Translations under genes and position numbers: made by a program | Assembly (NCBI GenBank): GCA_017849315.1 | Contig: JAFIHQ010000187.1 | Location: forward strand, 1-9,528 | DNA length: 9,528 nucleotides | Origin: Treponema sp. | GTDB lineage: Bacteria; Spirochaetota; Spirochaetia; Treponematales; Rectinemataceae | Direction of reading: 5' to 3' | Notes under the pieces: generated by a model | What the model was told of the DNA's origin: nothing | Seen by the model: only the letters and a program-made list of their open reading frames with translations | Database searches by the model: none | Shown here: positions 1 to 6,622 of the stretch, one piece after another | How positions within the stretch are numbered: position 1 is the stretch's first letter | Layout: every line of letters starts with the position of its first letter

Positions 1-2
1 AG

Positions 3-68
3 CTCAAAGAAGGCAAGGGCCGACCCAAGAAGCGCTACCAACTCAATTTTGTGAACAAAATTGCGTAA
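3..68 (+). CDS. C-terminal end of an unidentified protein (5' truncated by window edge)
   Basis: Reading frame 3 is open from the window edge to a TAA at 66-68 and gives 21 residues, including the stretch GKGRPKKRYQLNF. The basic G-R-P-K-K-R-Y-x-L pattern resembles the wing of winged-helix DNA-binding domains (for example PadR-type proteins, or the C-terminal winged helix of some ATPases), but 21 residues are too few to name a family. The stop lies 11 bp before the stop of the convergent oxidoreductase gene, which is typical spacing for two real convergent genes. The other two plus frames also stay open for a while in so short a stretch, so the choice of frame rests on the composition of the peptide. 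Confidence 0.4.
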   Translation, partial: LKEGKGRPKKRYQLNFVNKIA

Positions 69-79
69 TTAGAAATTGC

Positions 80-1237
80 TTAGTTAGAAGGAACTAGAAC
101 CTGAAGATTGCTCCACTCTCCCGATGCTGCCGACGCAAGGACGGCATCGCAAACTAGTTGCGTCTGATACGCATCTTCGAAATCAGGGCATAACTTGCGG
201 TCTTGCTCAAGCCCATAAAGAAAGTCAGACATTGCGTGAATGAACGTATGCTCATACCCAAGACCACATCCTGGGACCCACCAATGTCCCATATAGGGGT
301 GTTTGTCGCCGTCCCAGACTTGGATCTTTGTAAATCCGCGGTATGAAGAATCGGCCCTGTAATCATAGTATTCGAGGAAATTCATGTCCTCAAAATCGAA
401 TGCGATACTACCAAACTCTCCATTTAGTTCAAACGCATTCTGATTCTTTCTGCCACGCGCAAATCTTGTCGATTCAAAGGTACCCATGGCTCCATTTTCA
501 AAGCCGGCGAGAAAAGCGCAAGCATCGTCTATTTCAACTCTCGACAATACCGAAGGATCGCGTTCGAGAGGCCGATTATTGACAAATGTTTTCTTCATAG
601 CGGTTAGGCGTTGTATCCGGCCCACTAACCACAGTGCCAAGTCTATTGAATGCGAAAGCAGATCCCCTGTTACTCCAGAACCAGCAGCCTGAGCATCGAG
701 TCTCCATTGAGATCCGCCCATCGGCAGGTTAGAGTTAATGGTCCAATCCTGTAAGTATTTTGCCCGATAATGGAAAATCCGGCCCAATCGTCCCTCGTCT
801 ATTATTCTCTTAGCCAGAGCAACTGCCGGGACTCTTCGATAATTAAAACACACCATATTGGGCTTGCCGTTTTCTCTTACGGCTTCCAACATTATTCGTG
901 CTTCCGTCGCATCCTTCGCAAGCGGCTTCTCGCAGATTATCATCTTGCCTGCCTCGGCGGCGGCAACTGCAATCTCTTTATGCATATCATTTGGGACACA
1001 GATATCGATAATATCTATGTCAGGGCGCTCAATGACACGGTGCCAGTCGTTTTCGGTCTCTTCCCATCCCCAGTTTTCGGCAAAATCATCCAACTTTTTT
1101 TGATCTCGGCCACAAACAACTCTCAGGCGTGGCTCAATGGTGTGGGGGAAAAACTTGCATGCCTGCAAATAAGCATTGGAATGTGCACGTCCCATAAAGC
1201 CGTAACCAATAAGACCAATATTCACGAAGTTTCCCAT
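80..1237 (-). CDS. Gfo/Idh/MocA family NAD(P)-dependent sugar oxidoreductase
   Basis: This is a cytoplasmic dehydrogenase of about 385 residues, the usual family length. It has an N-terminal Rossmann fold followed by an alpha/beta substrate domain. Visible motifs are the dinucleotide-binding GYGFMG (residues 11-16), the family EKP motif (103-105, Lys104 the expected catalytic lysine) and GDLLSHSIDLALW, whose Asp192 and His196 match the D-x3-H pair of inositol-dehydrogenase-type enzymes. It is the last gene of the minus-strand sugar ABC operon, 117 bp after the binding-protein gene, so it probably oxidises the imported sugar or polyol. Wording such as FMGRAHSNAY and NYRRVPA recalls levoglucosan- or inositol-type dehydrogenases, but that is resemblance only. 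Start choice: ATG 1237 has GGAG six bases upstream and gives a family-like N-terminus. ATG 1252, preceded by TAAGG, is a possible alternative adding five residues (MMEPF). Confidence 0.93.
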   Translation of the reverse strand: MGNFVNIGLIGYGFMGRAHSNAYLQACKFFPHTIEPRLRVVCGRDQKKLDDFAENWGWEETENDWHRVIERPDIDIIDICVPNDMHKEIAVAAAEAGKMIICEKPLAKDATEARIMLEAVRENGKPNMVCFNYRRVPAVALAKRIIDEGRLGRIFHYRAKYLQDWTINSNLPMGGSQWRLDAQAAGSGVTGDLLSHSIDLALWLVGRIQRLTAMKKTFVNNRPLERDPSVLSRVEIDDACAFLAGFENGAMGTFESTRFARGRKNQNAFELNGEFGSIAFDFEDMNFLEYYDYRADSSYRGFTKIQVWDGDKHPYMGHWWVPGCGLGYEHTFIHAMSDFLYGLEQDRKLCPDFEDAYQTQLVCDAVLASAASGEWSNLQVLVPSN

Positions 1238-1271
1238 AAATGGCTCCATCATAACCAGACCTTATCAAAAT

Positions 1272-1295
1272 GGGCCAAGCACAGCTGCTTGGCCC
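1272..1295 (-). promoter_or_regulatory. Intercistronic stem-loop downstream of the binding-protein gene
   Basis: There is a perfect 10-bp inverted repeat, GGGCCAAGCA / TGCTTGGCCC, around a 4-base loop, about 60 bp past the binding-protein stop. On the minus strand it is followed by ATTTTG, a poor T-tract, so full rho-independent termination seems unlikely. Partial termination or protection of the upstream mRNA from 3' exonucleases is more plausible, leaving less transcript for the oxidoreductase gene than for the binding-protein gene. The structure is seen directly; the role is inferred. Confidence 0.7.
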
Positions 1296-1354
1296 GTGTG
1301 CAAGACTTTGTGTTCTGCTCAAGACTCATCAATGCTACTTTAGGACTTGTCCTT

Positions 1355-2302
1355 CTAGAACTTATCCGGCGTTTGAAGCAATTTCTGTACTTCAGGAGTG
1401 TGATAGTTCTCTGGCGTAATTAGAACCGGTGGAAGTTCGATTTTCTTTTTGTCGATCTTTTGGCCTTTCACTACCTTGTCTATTATCCCTACTCCTTCGT
1501 AGCCCATCTGATAAGGATCTTGCGCGATTATCGCATTGATAGTTCCACTCTCAAAAAGCGGCAGAAGCTCCGGGCTCGGATCGAACGTGACGATTTTTAC
1601 CTTTTTATCTAACCCCTTGCCCTTCACCGCTTGGGCGATTCCTTCCGCCGTTGGTGCGCATGCTGCAAAAAACCCGGCAAGTGTAGGATTACCGGTCAGC
1701 AGGTCAGTCGCGATGTTCATCGAAAGAGCAGCGTCCGCGTTCGTCCACTGGACCGGCAAAACCTTCATCCCTGGATACTTCGCAATTGCGTCATTGAAGC
1801 CCATAGAACGTTGAGCACTCACGGACCCGGCCTGGATGCCAAGGTTTGCCACAAGGCCTTTGCCATTCAGGAGTTTCGCCATCTGGACACCAGCATCGTA
1901 CCCACCCTTATAGTTGTCACAGGTAATGGAACCATATGGTGCATCCGAATCTACGCCGGAATCGACCATGACCACCGGTACGCCGGCCTTTATTGCACTT
2001 TCGACTGCTGGGATCAAAGCCTTTGAATCGAGTGCGGCCAACAGAATACCTGCCGGTTTTTTTGCGGTTATGTTGCGCACAAGATCTACTTGCTGATTTA
2101 TGTCAGCTTCGTTCGCCGGCCCTTGGTAGTCGATAGTATACCCAAGTTCCTTGGCGCGGTCTTTTGCTCCTTTGACCAGAAAAAGGTAAAATGTAGCCGA
2201 GGTAGATTTCGGAATAAAGACAATCGTTTTTGACTGCGCAAAAGCGCTGCCTCCCATGACCATCAAAAGCAAGAGAGCAACAAAGAAGCGGTTTTTCCTC
2301 AT
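1355..2302 (-). CDS. Sugar ABC transporter periplasmic substrate-binding protein (RbsB-like, type I PBP)
   Basis: This 315-residue protein binds the sugar outside the inner membrane and delivers it to the permease. Residues 1-22 form a clear Sec signal peptide: basic start MRKNR, hydrophobic core with LLLLMVM, and cleavage at AFA|QS. No lipobox cysteine is present, so a soluble periplasmic protein is expected rather than a lipoprotein. The mature part begins KTIVFIPKSTSATFYLFLVKGA and carries the hallmarks of the Peripla_BP_4 (ribose/galactose) family: QQVDLVRNITAKKPAGILLAALD, VPVVMVDSGVDSD and IIAQDPYQMGYEGV near the C-terminus. The start at 2302 has a strong GGAGG five bases upstream. It lies third in the operon after ATPase and permease, the same A-C-B order as E. 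coli rbs, and is flanked on both sides by RNA stem-loops. Ligand unknown. Confidence 0.96.
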   Translation of the reverse strand: MRKNRFFVALLLLMVMGGSAFAQSKTIVFIPKSTSATFYLFLVKGAKDRAKELGYTIDYQGPANEADINQQVDLVRNITAKKPAGILLAALDSKALIPAVESAIKAGVPVVMVDSGVDSDAPYGSITCDNYKGGYDAGVQMAKLLNGKGLVANLGIQAGSVSAQRSMGFNDAIAKYPGMKVLPVQWTNADAALSMNIATDLLTGNPTLAGFFAACAPTAEGIAQAVKGKGLDKKVKIVTFDPSPELLPLFESGTINAIIAQDPYQMGYEGVGIIDKVVKGQKIDKKKIELPPVLITPENYHTPEVQKLLQTPDKF

Positions 2303-2327
2303 AAGCTCCTCCGGAAACCTGAAAATA

Positions 2328-2344
2328 CCGATTCAACGAATCGG
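2328..2344 (-). promoter_or_regulatory. Intercistronic stem-loop between permease and binding-protein genes
   Basis: There is a perfect 7-bp inverted repeat, CCGATTC / GAATCGG, with a 3-base loop, starting 8 bp after the permease stop. On the minus strand it is followed by TATTTTC, a weak T-tract. It is too small and too poorly followed by T to be a convincing full terminator. It lies inside the 50-bp gap before the binding-protein ribosome binding site and may mark an RNA processing or stabilisation boundary. Confidence 0.5.
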
Positions 2345-2352
2345 GTTGAAGC

Positions 2353-3351
2353 CTACTTGCGTCTGCGAATCTGGTCGATGGCGACCGCGCCGATGATAAT
2401 CATGCCGTTGACAACTTGCTGCCAGAATGCATTGACACCAATGATATTCAGTCCATTTCGTATTGTGGTCACTATGACTGCGCCAATCAGGGTGGCAATG
2501 ATACTCCCTTCTCCTCCAAAGGTGCTCGTTCCACCTATGACGACTGCTCCAATGGACAGAAGTTCATAGCCATTTCCGCCAGCCGGTTGTACGGTACCCA
2601 ACCGACCCGCTTCGATTGTCGAAGCTATGCCGCAAAGCAGCCCACAAATGGCATAGACTCCTATAGTTATCTGGCTAACTGTGATACCGGATAGACGAGC
2701 CGCTTCGTTGTTACTACCAATTGCGTACACGAATCTGCCAAAACGCGTATAGGTCAATACGAGATATGCCAAGATAAAGACCAAGAGCATTATTAGCGTA
2801 GGAATTGGAATAACGTTAAAAAGCTTACCCTGACCAATCCACATGTAAGTTGCAGGAAGTCCGAAAATCGGAATGCCGCGTGAGAAGATAAGTGCAAAAC
2901 CGCGTGCAATACCCATCATTCCAAGCGTAGCAATAAACGGCGGAACCTTAAGTCCTGTTATCAGAAGTCCGTTGGCAAGCCCAAAGACTAGTCCTGCCAC
3001 TAGAGTGACTGCAATCGTAAGAAAGAGGTTTTGCGTTGCTTGAAATACCAGACCGCCCAGAACAGCCGAACAAGCAAAGATGGAACCGACAGAAAGGTCT
3101 ATGCCACCTTCTAGCATAATAAAGGTTTCTCCTGCAGCAATAATTGCAATTACAGCGGTCTGAAGCGTGATCTCAAAAATATTGCTGACTGTAAAAAAAT
3201 AGGGAGACAGAAAGGCCAGCACGATCCACATGAGGATCAAAATCAAAAACATCGAAAACGCCTGATTCTGCATCGCGCGCCTCAAAAACCGTTTGGGCTT
3301 CTCCCGTGCCGCTTTGTCACTTGGTAGATTCTTTTTCTCATTCATATTCAT
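2353..3351 (-). CDS. Sugar ABC transporter permease (RbsC-like, BPD_transp_2)
   Basis: This inner-membrane permease of 332 residues (E. coli RbsC is 321) forms the sugar channel. A hydrophilic, lysine-rich N-terminus (1-25) precedes a series of hydrophobic segments from about residue 32 to 325. Family motifs are TVSNIFEITLQTA, the conserved EGGIDLSVGS (81-90), the cytoplasmic coupling-loop region GSNNEAARLSGI (212-223), IGAVVIGGTSTFGGEGS (267-283) and NGLNIIGV (299-306). Start choice: an upstream in-frame ATG at 3426 would place 25 extra residues within the ATPase gene. ATG 3351 has AGAGG seven bases upstream and gives the normal family length. Its first codons overlap the ATPase 3' end by 14 bp, a sign of translational coupling. 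Confidence 0.95.
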   Translation of the reverse strand: MNMNEKKNLPSDKAAREKPKRFLRRAMQNQAFSMFLILILMWIVLAFLSPYFFTVSNIFEITLQTAVIAIIAAGETFIMLEGGIDLSVGSIFACSAVLGGLVFQATQNLFLTIAVTLVAGLVFGLANGLLITGLKVPPFIATLGMMGIARGFALIFSRGIPIFGLPATYMWIGQGKLFNVIPIPTLIMLLVFILAYLVLTYTRFGRFVYAIGSNNEAARLSGITVSQITIGVYAICGLLCGIASTIEAGRLGTVQPAGGNGYELLSIGAVVIGGTSTFGGEGSIIATLIGAVIVTTIRNGLNIIGVNAFWQQVVNGMIIIGAVAIDQIRRRK

Positions 3352-4852
3352 GCTGTTTCCTCTTGACTCCGAGACTATACTGAAGAATCTCATTCTTGGA
3401 ACTCTTTTCCGGATCAAGTTCCGCAACGACTGTTCGTTGTGACATCACGAGTATTCGAGCAGAGACTTCCAGAATCTCATCGATATCACTTGAAATAAAG
3501 ACAACCGCACAGCCCGGCTTCATCACGAATTTTCTAATCAGACCATAAATCTCGTTCCTTGCGCCCACGTCGATTCCAATCGTCGGCTCATCGAGCAGGA
3601 GCAACCGGCAATCTGCCAAGAGCCATTTGCCCAAAATAACTTTCTGTTTGTTGCCACCGCTCAAGTATTTGACCTGTTGGCCAAGGCTAGGAGTCTTGAC
3701 GGCTATCTCATTCACCATTGTTTGCACAGATTGAGTCTCCTGCACACGATTGTAGGATATCGAACGGAGTTGCGCCAAATTTGCCAATGTCATATTTTCC
3801 TTGACGCTCATGTTTAGGCATAGACCATCAACGTCACGATCCTCCGGCAAGTAGCCAATTCCCAATGTAACCGCACTGCGCGGTGACTTGATTGAAGTTT
3901 GCTTTCCGTTAAACGAGATTTCAGCCGTGTCCGTCGGATCAATACCGAACAATGCTCTTGCTAGCTCTGTTTTTCCTGAACCGACAACGCCGGCAATTCC
4001 AAGGATTTCGTGTTCCCGTACCTCTAACGAAATGGGTTCTGGAAAATTCTCATTCTGAAGCCCTCGTACACTGAGCACGGGCTTGCCAACGCCAACAGAA
4101 AGCCGAGTTCTGCGTGTCGACATTGTCTTTCCAATCATGATAGAGATTAGCTCATCAGCAGAAACCTCTTTTGGATTTACTGTTGCAATGCTGGAGCCAT
4201 CCCGAAGTACAGTTACTCTATCTCCGATACGTTTTATTTCTTCGATCTTATGGGAGATGAAGATAATCCCAATTCCTCTTTCCTTTATGTAGCCAACAAT
4301 GGAAAACAGCAGTTCAATTTCTTTTTGGCTCAGTGCAGCGGTAGGCTCGTCCATAATGAGAATCTTCGCATTCTTTGAAAGCGCAATGGCTATTTCCAGC
4401 ATCTGCTTTTTTGAAACGCTAAGGTCCTTGACTTTGGCATCAAGTGCTATATCGAACTCTAATTCATCCAATATTCTTTTCGCAGTCAGGTTAACTTCTT
4501 TCCAATTTATGAGCATCCCGCCTTTTCTGACAAATTGAGGCAACATAAGGTTCTCGGCTACAGTCAAATGTGGTATGAGGTGGAAATTCTGATATATGGT
4601 GGCTATGCCAAGATCTTCTGCAGCGCGCGGGTTGAGACGATAGACATCAATCGACTTGCCCTCAAATTCTATGAAACCAGAATCTGGGCGGTAGGCACCA
4701 GACAATATTTTTATCAGTGTTGACTTACCTGCGCCATTCTCTCCTAACAACACATGGACTTCGCCTTTCTCAAGATCGAAGTTGACGCGTTTCAAAGCGC
4801 TAACCCCATAAAAACTTTTTGAGATGTCCTTCATGACCAGCAATTCGGCCAT
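3338..4852 (-). CDS. Sugar ABC transporter ATP-binding protein, two nucleotide-binding domains (RbsA/MglA-like)
   Basis: This 504-residue ATPase powers the transporter from the cytoplasmic side. NBD1 has Walker A GENGAGKST (37-45), Q-loop IYQNF (86-90), a degenerate signature LSVSKKQ (144-150), Walker B LIMDEP (165-170) and H-loop His201. NBD2 has a Walker A-like VVGSGKTE (289-296), signature LSGGNKQK (398-405), Walker B LLLLDEP (417-423) and Ser in place of the H-loop His (ISSDIDE). Such asymmetry is normal in this family, where one domain carries degenerate motifs. NBD2 keeps a Walker A lysine where I expect arginine in many relatives. Start choice: ATG 4852 has AGAGG seven bases upstream and gives the family length (E. 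coli RbsA is 501); ATG 4900 lacks a ribosome binding site. First gene of the operon, with a leader of about 59 bases from the predicted promoter. Confidence 0.96.
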   Translation of the reverse strand: MAELLVMKDISKSFYGVSALKRVNFDLEKGEVHVLLGENGAGKSTLIKILSGAYRPDSGFIEFEGKSIDVYRLNPRAAEDLGIATIYQNFHLIPHLTVAENLMLPQFVRKGGMLINWKEVNLTAKRILDELEFDIALDAKVKDLSVSKKQMLEIAIALSKNAKILIMDEPTAALSQKEIELLFSIVGYIKERGIGIIFISHKIEEIKRIGDRVTVLRDGSSIATVNPKEVSADELISIMIGKTMSTRRTRLSVGVGKPVLSVRGLQNENFPEPISLEVREHEILGIAGVVGSGKTELARALFGIDPTDTAEISFNGKQTSIKSPRSAVTLGIGYLPEDRDVDGLCLNMSVKENMTLANLAQLRSISYNRVQETQSVQTMVNEIAVKTPSLGQQVKYLSGGNKQKVILGKWLLADCRLLLLDEPTIGIDVGARNEIYGLIRKFVMKPGCAVVFISSDIDEILEVSARILVMSQRTVVAELDPEKSSKNEILQYSLGVKRKQHEYE

Positions 4853-4911
4853 AGTATTACCTCTTGTTAATAAAGAAGAAACACACAACATGAGCGGCAA
4901 TAATCAGACTG

Positions 4912-4927
4912 AAGGAAACGTTATCAT
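4912..4927. promoter_or_regulatory. Putative LacI-family operator at the transport-operon promoter
   Basis: On the minus strand this reads ATGATAACGTTTCCTT, centred on the CG at 4919-4920. It matches the much more symmetric site at 5066-5081 at 10 of 16 positions, and at 9 of 12 in the core (GATAACGTTTCC versus GGTAACGATACC), with the central CG aligned. It overlaps the proposed -10 of the ABC operon, where a bound repressor would block RNA polymerase. Symmetry of this copy alone is weak, so the call depends on the similarity and the position. Confidence 0.45.
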
Positions 4928-4946
4928 GGAAATTTTCACCTGTCAA
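4918..4946 (-). promoter_or_regulatory. Sigma70-type promoter of the sugar ABC operon
   Basis: On the minus strand there is a consensus -35 TTGACA (4946-4941), a 17-bp spacer and a -10 TAACGT (4923-4918) preceded by TGA, an extended -10 (TGn). The predicted transcript start is near 4911, about 59 bases before the ATPase ATG. A 92% A+T tract (4948-5000) lies directly upstream of the -35 and could act as an UP element. Confidence 0.6.
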
Positions 4947-4947
4947 G

Positions 4948-5000
4948 TTTTTTAATTATACATTTCTTAATATTTTATATATTTATCATACAAATATTTA
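4948..5000. other. A+T-rich spacer in the divergent promoter region
   Basis: Forty-nine of 53 bases are A or T, with several T and A runs. It separates the two divergent promoters and sits immediately upstream of the operon -35, the position of an UP element for the RNA polymerase alpha subunits. It may also ease DNA bending between the two operator candidates. No gene is visible here. Confidence 0.5.
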
Positions 5001-5033
5001 GTTGAAATACCAAAAACTGCCCGTTTTTCACTT

Positions 5034-5063
5034 TTGACAAATTTGATACTACCGTGTTATTAT
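5034..5063 (+). promoter_or_regulatory. Sigma70-type promoter of the LacI-family repressor gene
   Basis: There is a consensus -35 TTGACA (5034-5039), an 18-bp spacer and a -10 TATTAT (5058-5063) preceded by TGT, an extended -10. The predicted start is near 5070, inside the operator at 5066-5081, so the repressor is expected to limit its own synthesis. The leader is about 58 bases. Confidence 0.65.
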
Positions 5064-5065
5064 TG

Positions 5066-5081
5066 TTGGTAACGATACCAA
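5066..5081. promoter_or_regulatory. LacI-family operator (TTGGTAnCGnTACCAA)
   Basis: The sequence TTGGTAACGATACCAA has perfect 6-bp inverted arms (TTGGTA/TACCAA) around a central ACGA with CG at the dyad (5073-5074). This is the classic shape of a LacI/GalR-family site. It lies just downstream of the repressor's -10 and 46 bp before its ATG, so autorepression is likely. A lone half-site, TACCAA, also occurs at 5008-5013. Confidence 0.75.
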
Positions 5082-5127
5082 AAAGGTCTGGGGATCTTCG
5101 AGCAGCCGAGAGAGCAAAGGAGATCAA

Positions 5128-6135
5128 ATGTCTTCCATCAAAGACGTTGCGAAATTGGCGGGTGTATCTATTTCTACGGTGTCTCGGGTACTAAGCGGGT
5201 CACCAAATGTGGGGAATTCTACAAGGCAAAGAGTAGAACAGGCTATAGAAACGATAGGATACAAGCCCAATCTCTTAGCTCAAGGGCTGCGTTCAAAGCG
5301 CGGAAATCTTATTGGGCTGGTAGTCCCGGAAATTCACCACGAGACTTTCTCGCGTCTTATAGAATATACAGAGGAGGAAGTGCGTGCTCAAGGTTACAAT
5401 TTGATTACTGGCAACACACACGGACAGCCGGATAGCGAGGACGAGTTTATACAAAGCCTGTTGAGGCGACATGTCGATGGTATTATCTTTTCGCGCGTGT
5501 CGGACCGAAGTCGAGCGCTTCGAATACTGCAAAAAGATGGAATACCTGCCGTAATCATAGATCGTTTTCTTGAAAACGAAGATATTCCAACTATTGTGAC
5601 GGACAACTACGGTGCAGGAGTAACTGCAGCTAAGCACCTGGTAGATCTAGGACATACACAGTTCGCTCTAATCACGGGACCCCAGAATATTGCGCTATGT
5701 CGGGAAAGGCAAAAGGGCTTCGCCGAGTATCTTGAGAGCCAAGGATTCGCCCTGCCGCACCGCAATATCTATGAAGGAGATTTTAAGTTCGAAACAGGAG
5801 TAGACGCGGCTAAGTATTTTCTTAACAATGCCGTAGAGTTTACTGGTCTATGGGCAGAAAACGACCTCATGGCATTAGGCGCTATGAACACATTCATACG
5901 GGCAAAAAAACGAATTCCGAGCGAAATCTCGGTCATGGGGATGGACGACGTGCGCAGCGCCACTATCGTCATCCCGTCGCTAACGACCATAGCTCAGCCT
6001 TTCAGCGCGATGTGTAGCAAGGCGGTTGATCTACTTTTTAGGATGATAGATGGTAATTCATTTAAAGATAACAAAATAGTACTTCCCTCGAATTTGATAA
6101 CACGAGAGTCGACTGGCCGGTATGTGGTCCCATAA
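5128..6135 (+). CDS. LacI/GalR-family transcriptional repressor of the adjacent sugar operon
   Basis: This 335-residue protein has normal family length. The N-terminal helix-turn-helix (about residues 3-24) reads IKDVAKLAGVSISTVSRVLSG. The hinge helix (about 48-58) contains LLAQGLRSK, whose Leu54 is the expected leucine lever inserted at the central CG of operators. From residue 60 a periplasmic-binding-protein-like effector domain follows: GNLIGLVVPEI, DGIIFSR, VTDNYGAG, TGPQN, and MGMDDVRSATIVIPSLTTIAQP near the end. Start: AAGGAG five bases before ATG 5128. It is transcribed divergently from the ABC operon, with operator candidates at both promoters, so it probably represses both until the imported sugar or a derivative binds. 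Effector unknown. Confidence 0.96.
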   Translation: MSSIKDVAKLAGVSISTVSRVLSGSPNVGNSTRQRVEQAIETIGYKPNLLAQGLRSKRGNLIGLVVPEIHHETFSRLIEYTEEEVRAQGYNLITGNTHGQPDSEDEFIQSLLRRHVDGIIFSRVSDRSRALRILQKDGIPAVIIDRFLENEDIPTIVTDNYGAGVTAAKHLVDLGHTQFALITGPQNIALCRERQKGFAEYLESQGFALPHRNIYEGDFKFETGVDAAKYFLNNAVEFTGLWAENDLMALGAMNTFIRAKKRIPSEISVMGMDDVRSATIVIPSLTTIAQPFSAMCSKAVDLLFRMIDGNSFKDNKIVLPSNLITRESTGRYVVP

Positions 6136-6149
6136 CAACACCTGCAAGT

Positions 6150-6178
6150 GCATATAGCAGATTTAGATAGCTATGTGC
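6150..6178 (+). other. Stem-loop downstream of the repressor gene
   Basis: GCATATAGC and GCTATGTGC can form a 9-bp stem (one G-U pair in RNA) with an 11-base loop, 14 bp past the repressor stop. No run of T follows on either strand, so it is not a standard intrinsic terminator. It may still mark the end of the repressor transcript or protect it. Confidence 0.35.
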
Positions 6179-6191
6179 CAGTTGTTCCGAC

Positions 6192-6220
6192 TTGTTGAAT
6201 TCTTATTGCATCAGTATATT
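6192..6220 (+). promoter_or_regulatory. Candidate promoter of the clpS-clpA-aat cluster
   Basis: TTGTTG (6192-6197), a 17-bp spacer and TATATT (6215-6220) give a fair -10 and a poor -35. A second weak candidate, TTGTTT (6264-6269), 17 bp, TATTTT (6287-6292), would start transcription near 6299, almost at the clpS ATG. The 166-bp gap (6136-6301) holds no other gene. It also contains a 10-bp palindrome, CACCGCGGTG, at 6244-6253, of unclear meaning. Confidence 0.3.
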
Positions 6221-6301
6221 CCACCTAAGCTGCCTTATGGCCGCACCGCGGTGACCAAATCCCTTGTTTCTATTGTCATTCATAAGTATTTTATTAACAG
6301 A

Positions 6302-6619
6302 ATGAATGAGAATGTCGAGAATCAGAATGAGACCATTGTCCGGGACGAGCAGCTCGAGGAGCTGGTGGAGCCTGGAGAATACCGCGTGTTTTTACTCAAC
6401 GATGATTTTACAACTATGGAGTTCGTCATTTCTGTGCTGATGACGATATTCCATAAGTCCTTGTCCGACGCCACCAGGATCATGCTCGACGTACACAAAA
6501 AGGGCAAAGGCCTTGTTGGCGAATATACCTACGACATAGCCGCCACCAAAATAACACAGGTACATCTATTGGCGCGGCAGATGGGTTTTCCCCTCCGATG
6601 TACCATGGAGAAAGTGTAA
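6302..6619 (+). CDS. clpS: ATP-dependent Clp protease adaptor ClpS
   Basis: This small cytoplasmic adaptor of 105 residues (E. coli ClpS is 106) captures proteins with destabilising N-terminal residues and hands them to ClpA. After an acidic, flexible N-terminal tail (1-26), the folded core starts YRVFLLNDDFTTMEFV. Asn33, Asp34 and Asp35 and the later His65 (MLDVHKKGKG) match the residues that line the N-degron pocket. The C-terminal part, TKITQVHLLARQMGFPLRCTMEKV, is typical of the family. Start choice: the frame is open to an ATG at 6173, but the 43 extra residues show no family similarity and would run through the intergenic region; ATG 6302 gives normal length. No good Shine-Dalgarno precedes it (TTAACAGA). 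It ends 3 bp before clpA, so translational coupling is likely. Confidence 0.95.
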   Translation: MNENVENQNETIVRDEQLEELVEPGEYRVFLLNDDFTTMEFVISVLMTIFHKSLSDATRIMLDVHKKGKGLVGEYTYDIAATKITQVHLLARQMGFPLRCTMEKV

Positions 6620-6622
6620 CGT

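Noticed and set aside
770..1423. 217-codon open frame on the plus strand
   Set aside because: It lies antisense to the oxidoreductase and runs past its start. The peptide shows no recognisable domain, and the minus-strand frame has clear family motifs.
3352..3426. 25-residue N-terminal extension of the permease
   Set aside because: It lies wholly within the ATPase gene. ATG 3351 has a good ribosome binding site and gives the normal permease length.
6150..6178. Rho-independent terminator after the repressor gene
   Set aside because: The stem is real, but it has an 11-base loop and no T-run follows on either strand, so it was kept only as a stem-loop.
6244..6253. Perfect palindrome CACCGCGGTG upstream of clpS as an operator
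   Set aside because: Ten-base palindromes are expected several times by chance in 9.5 kb, and no second copy or matching regulator was seen.
6173..6301. 43-residue N-terminal extension of ClpS
   Set aside because: It has no ribosome binding site and no ClpS similarity. The family length is reached exactly from ATG 6302.
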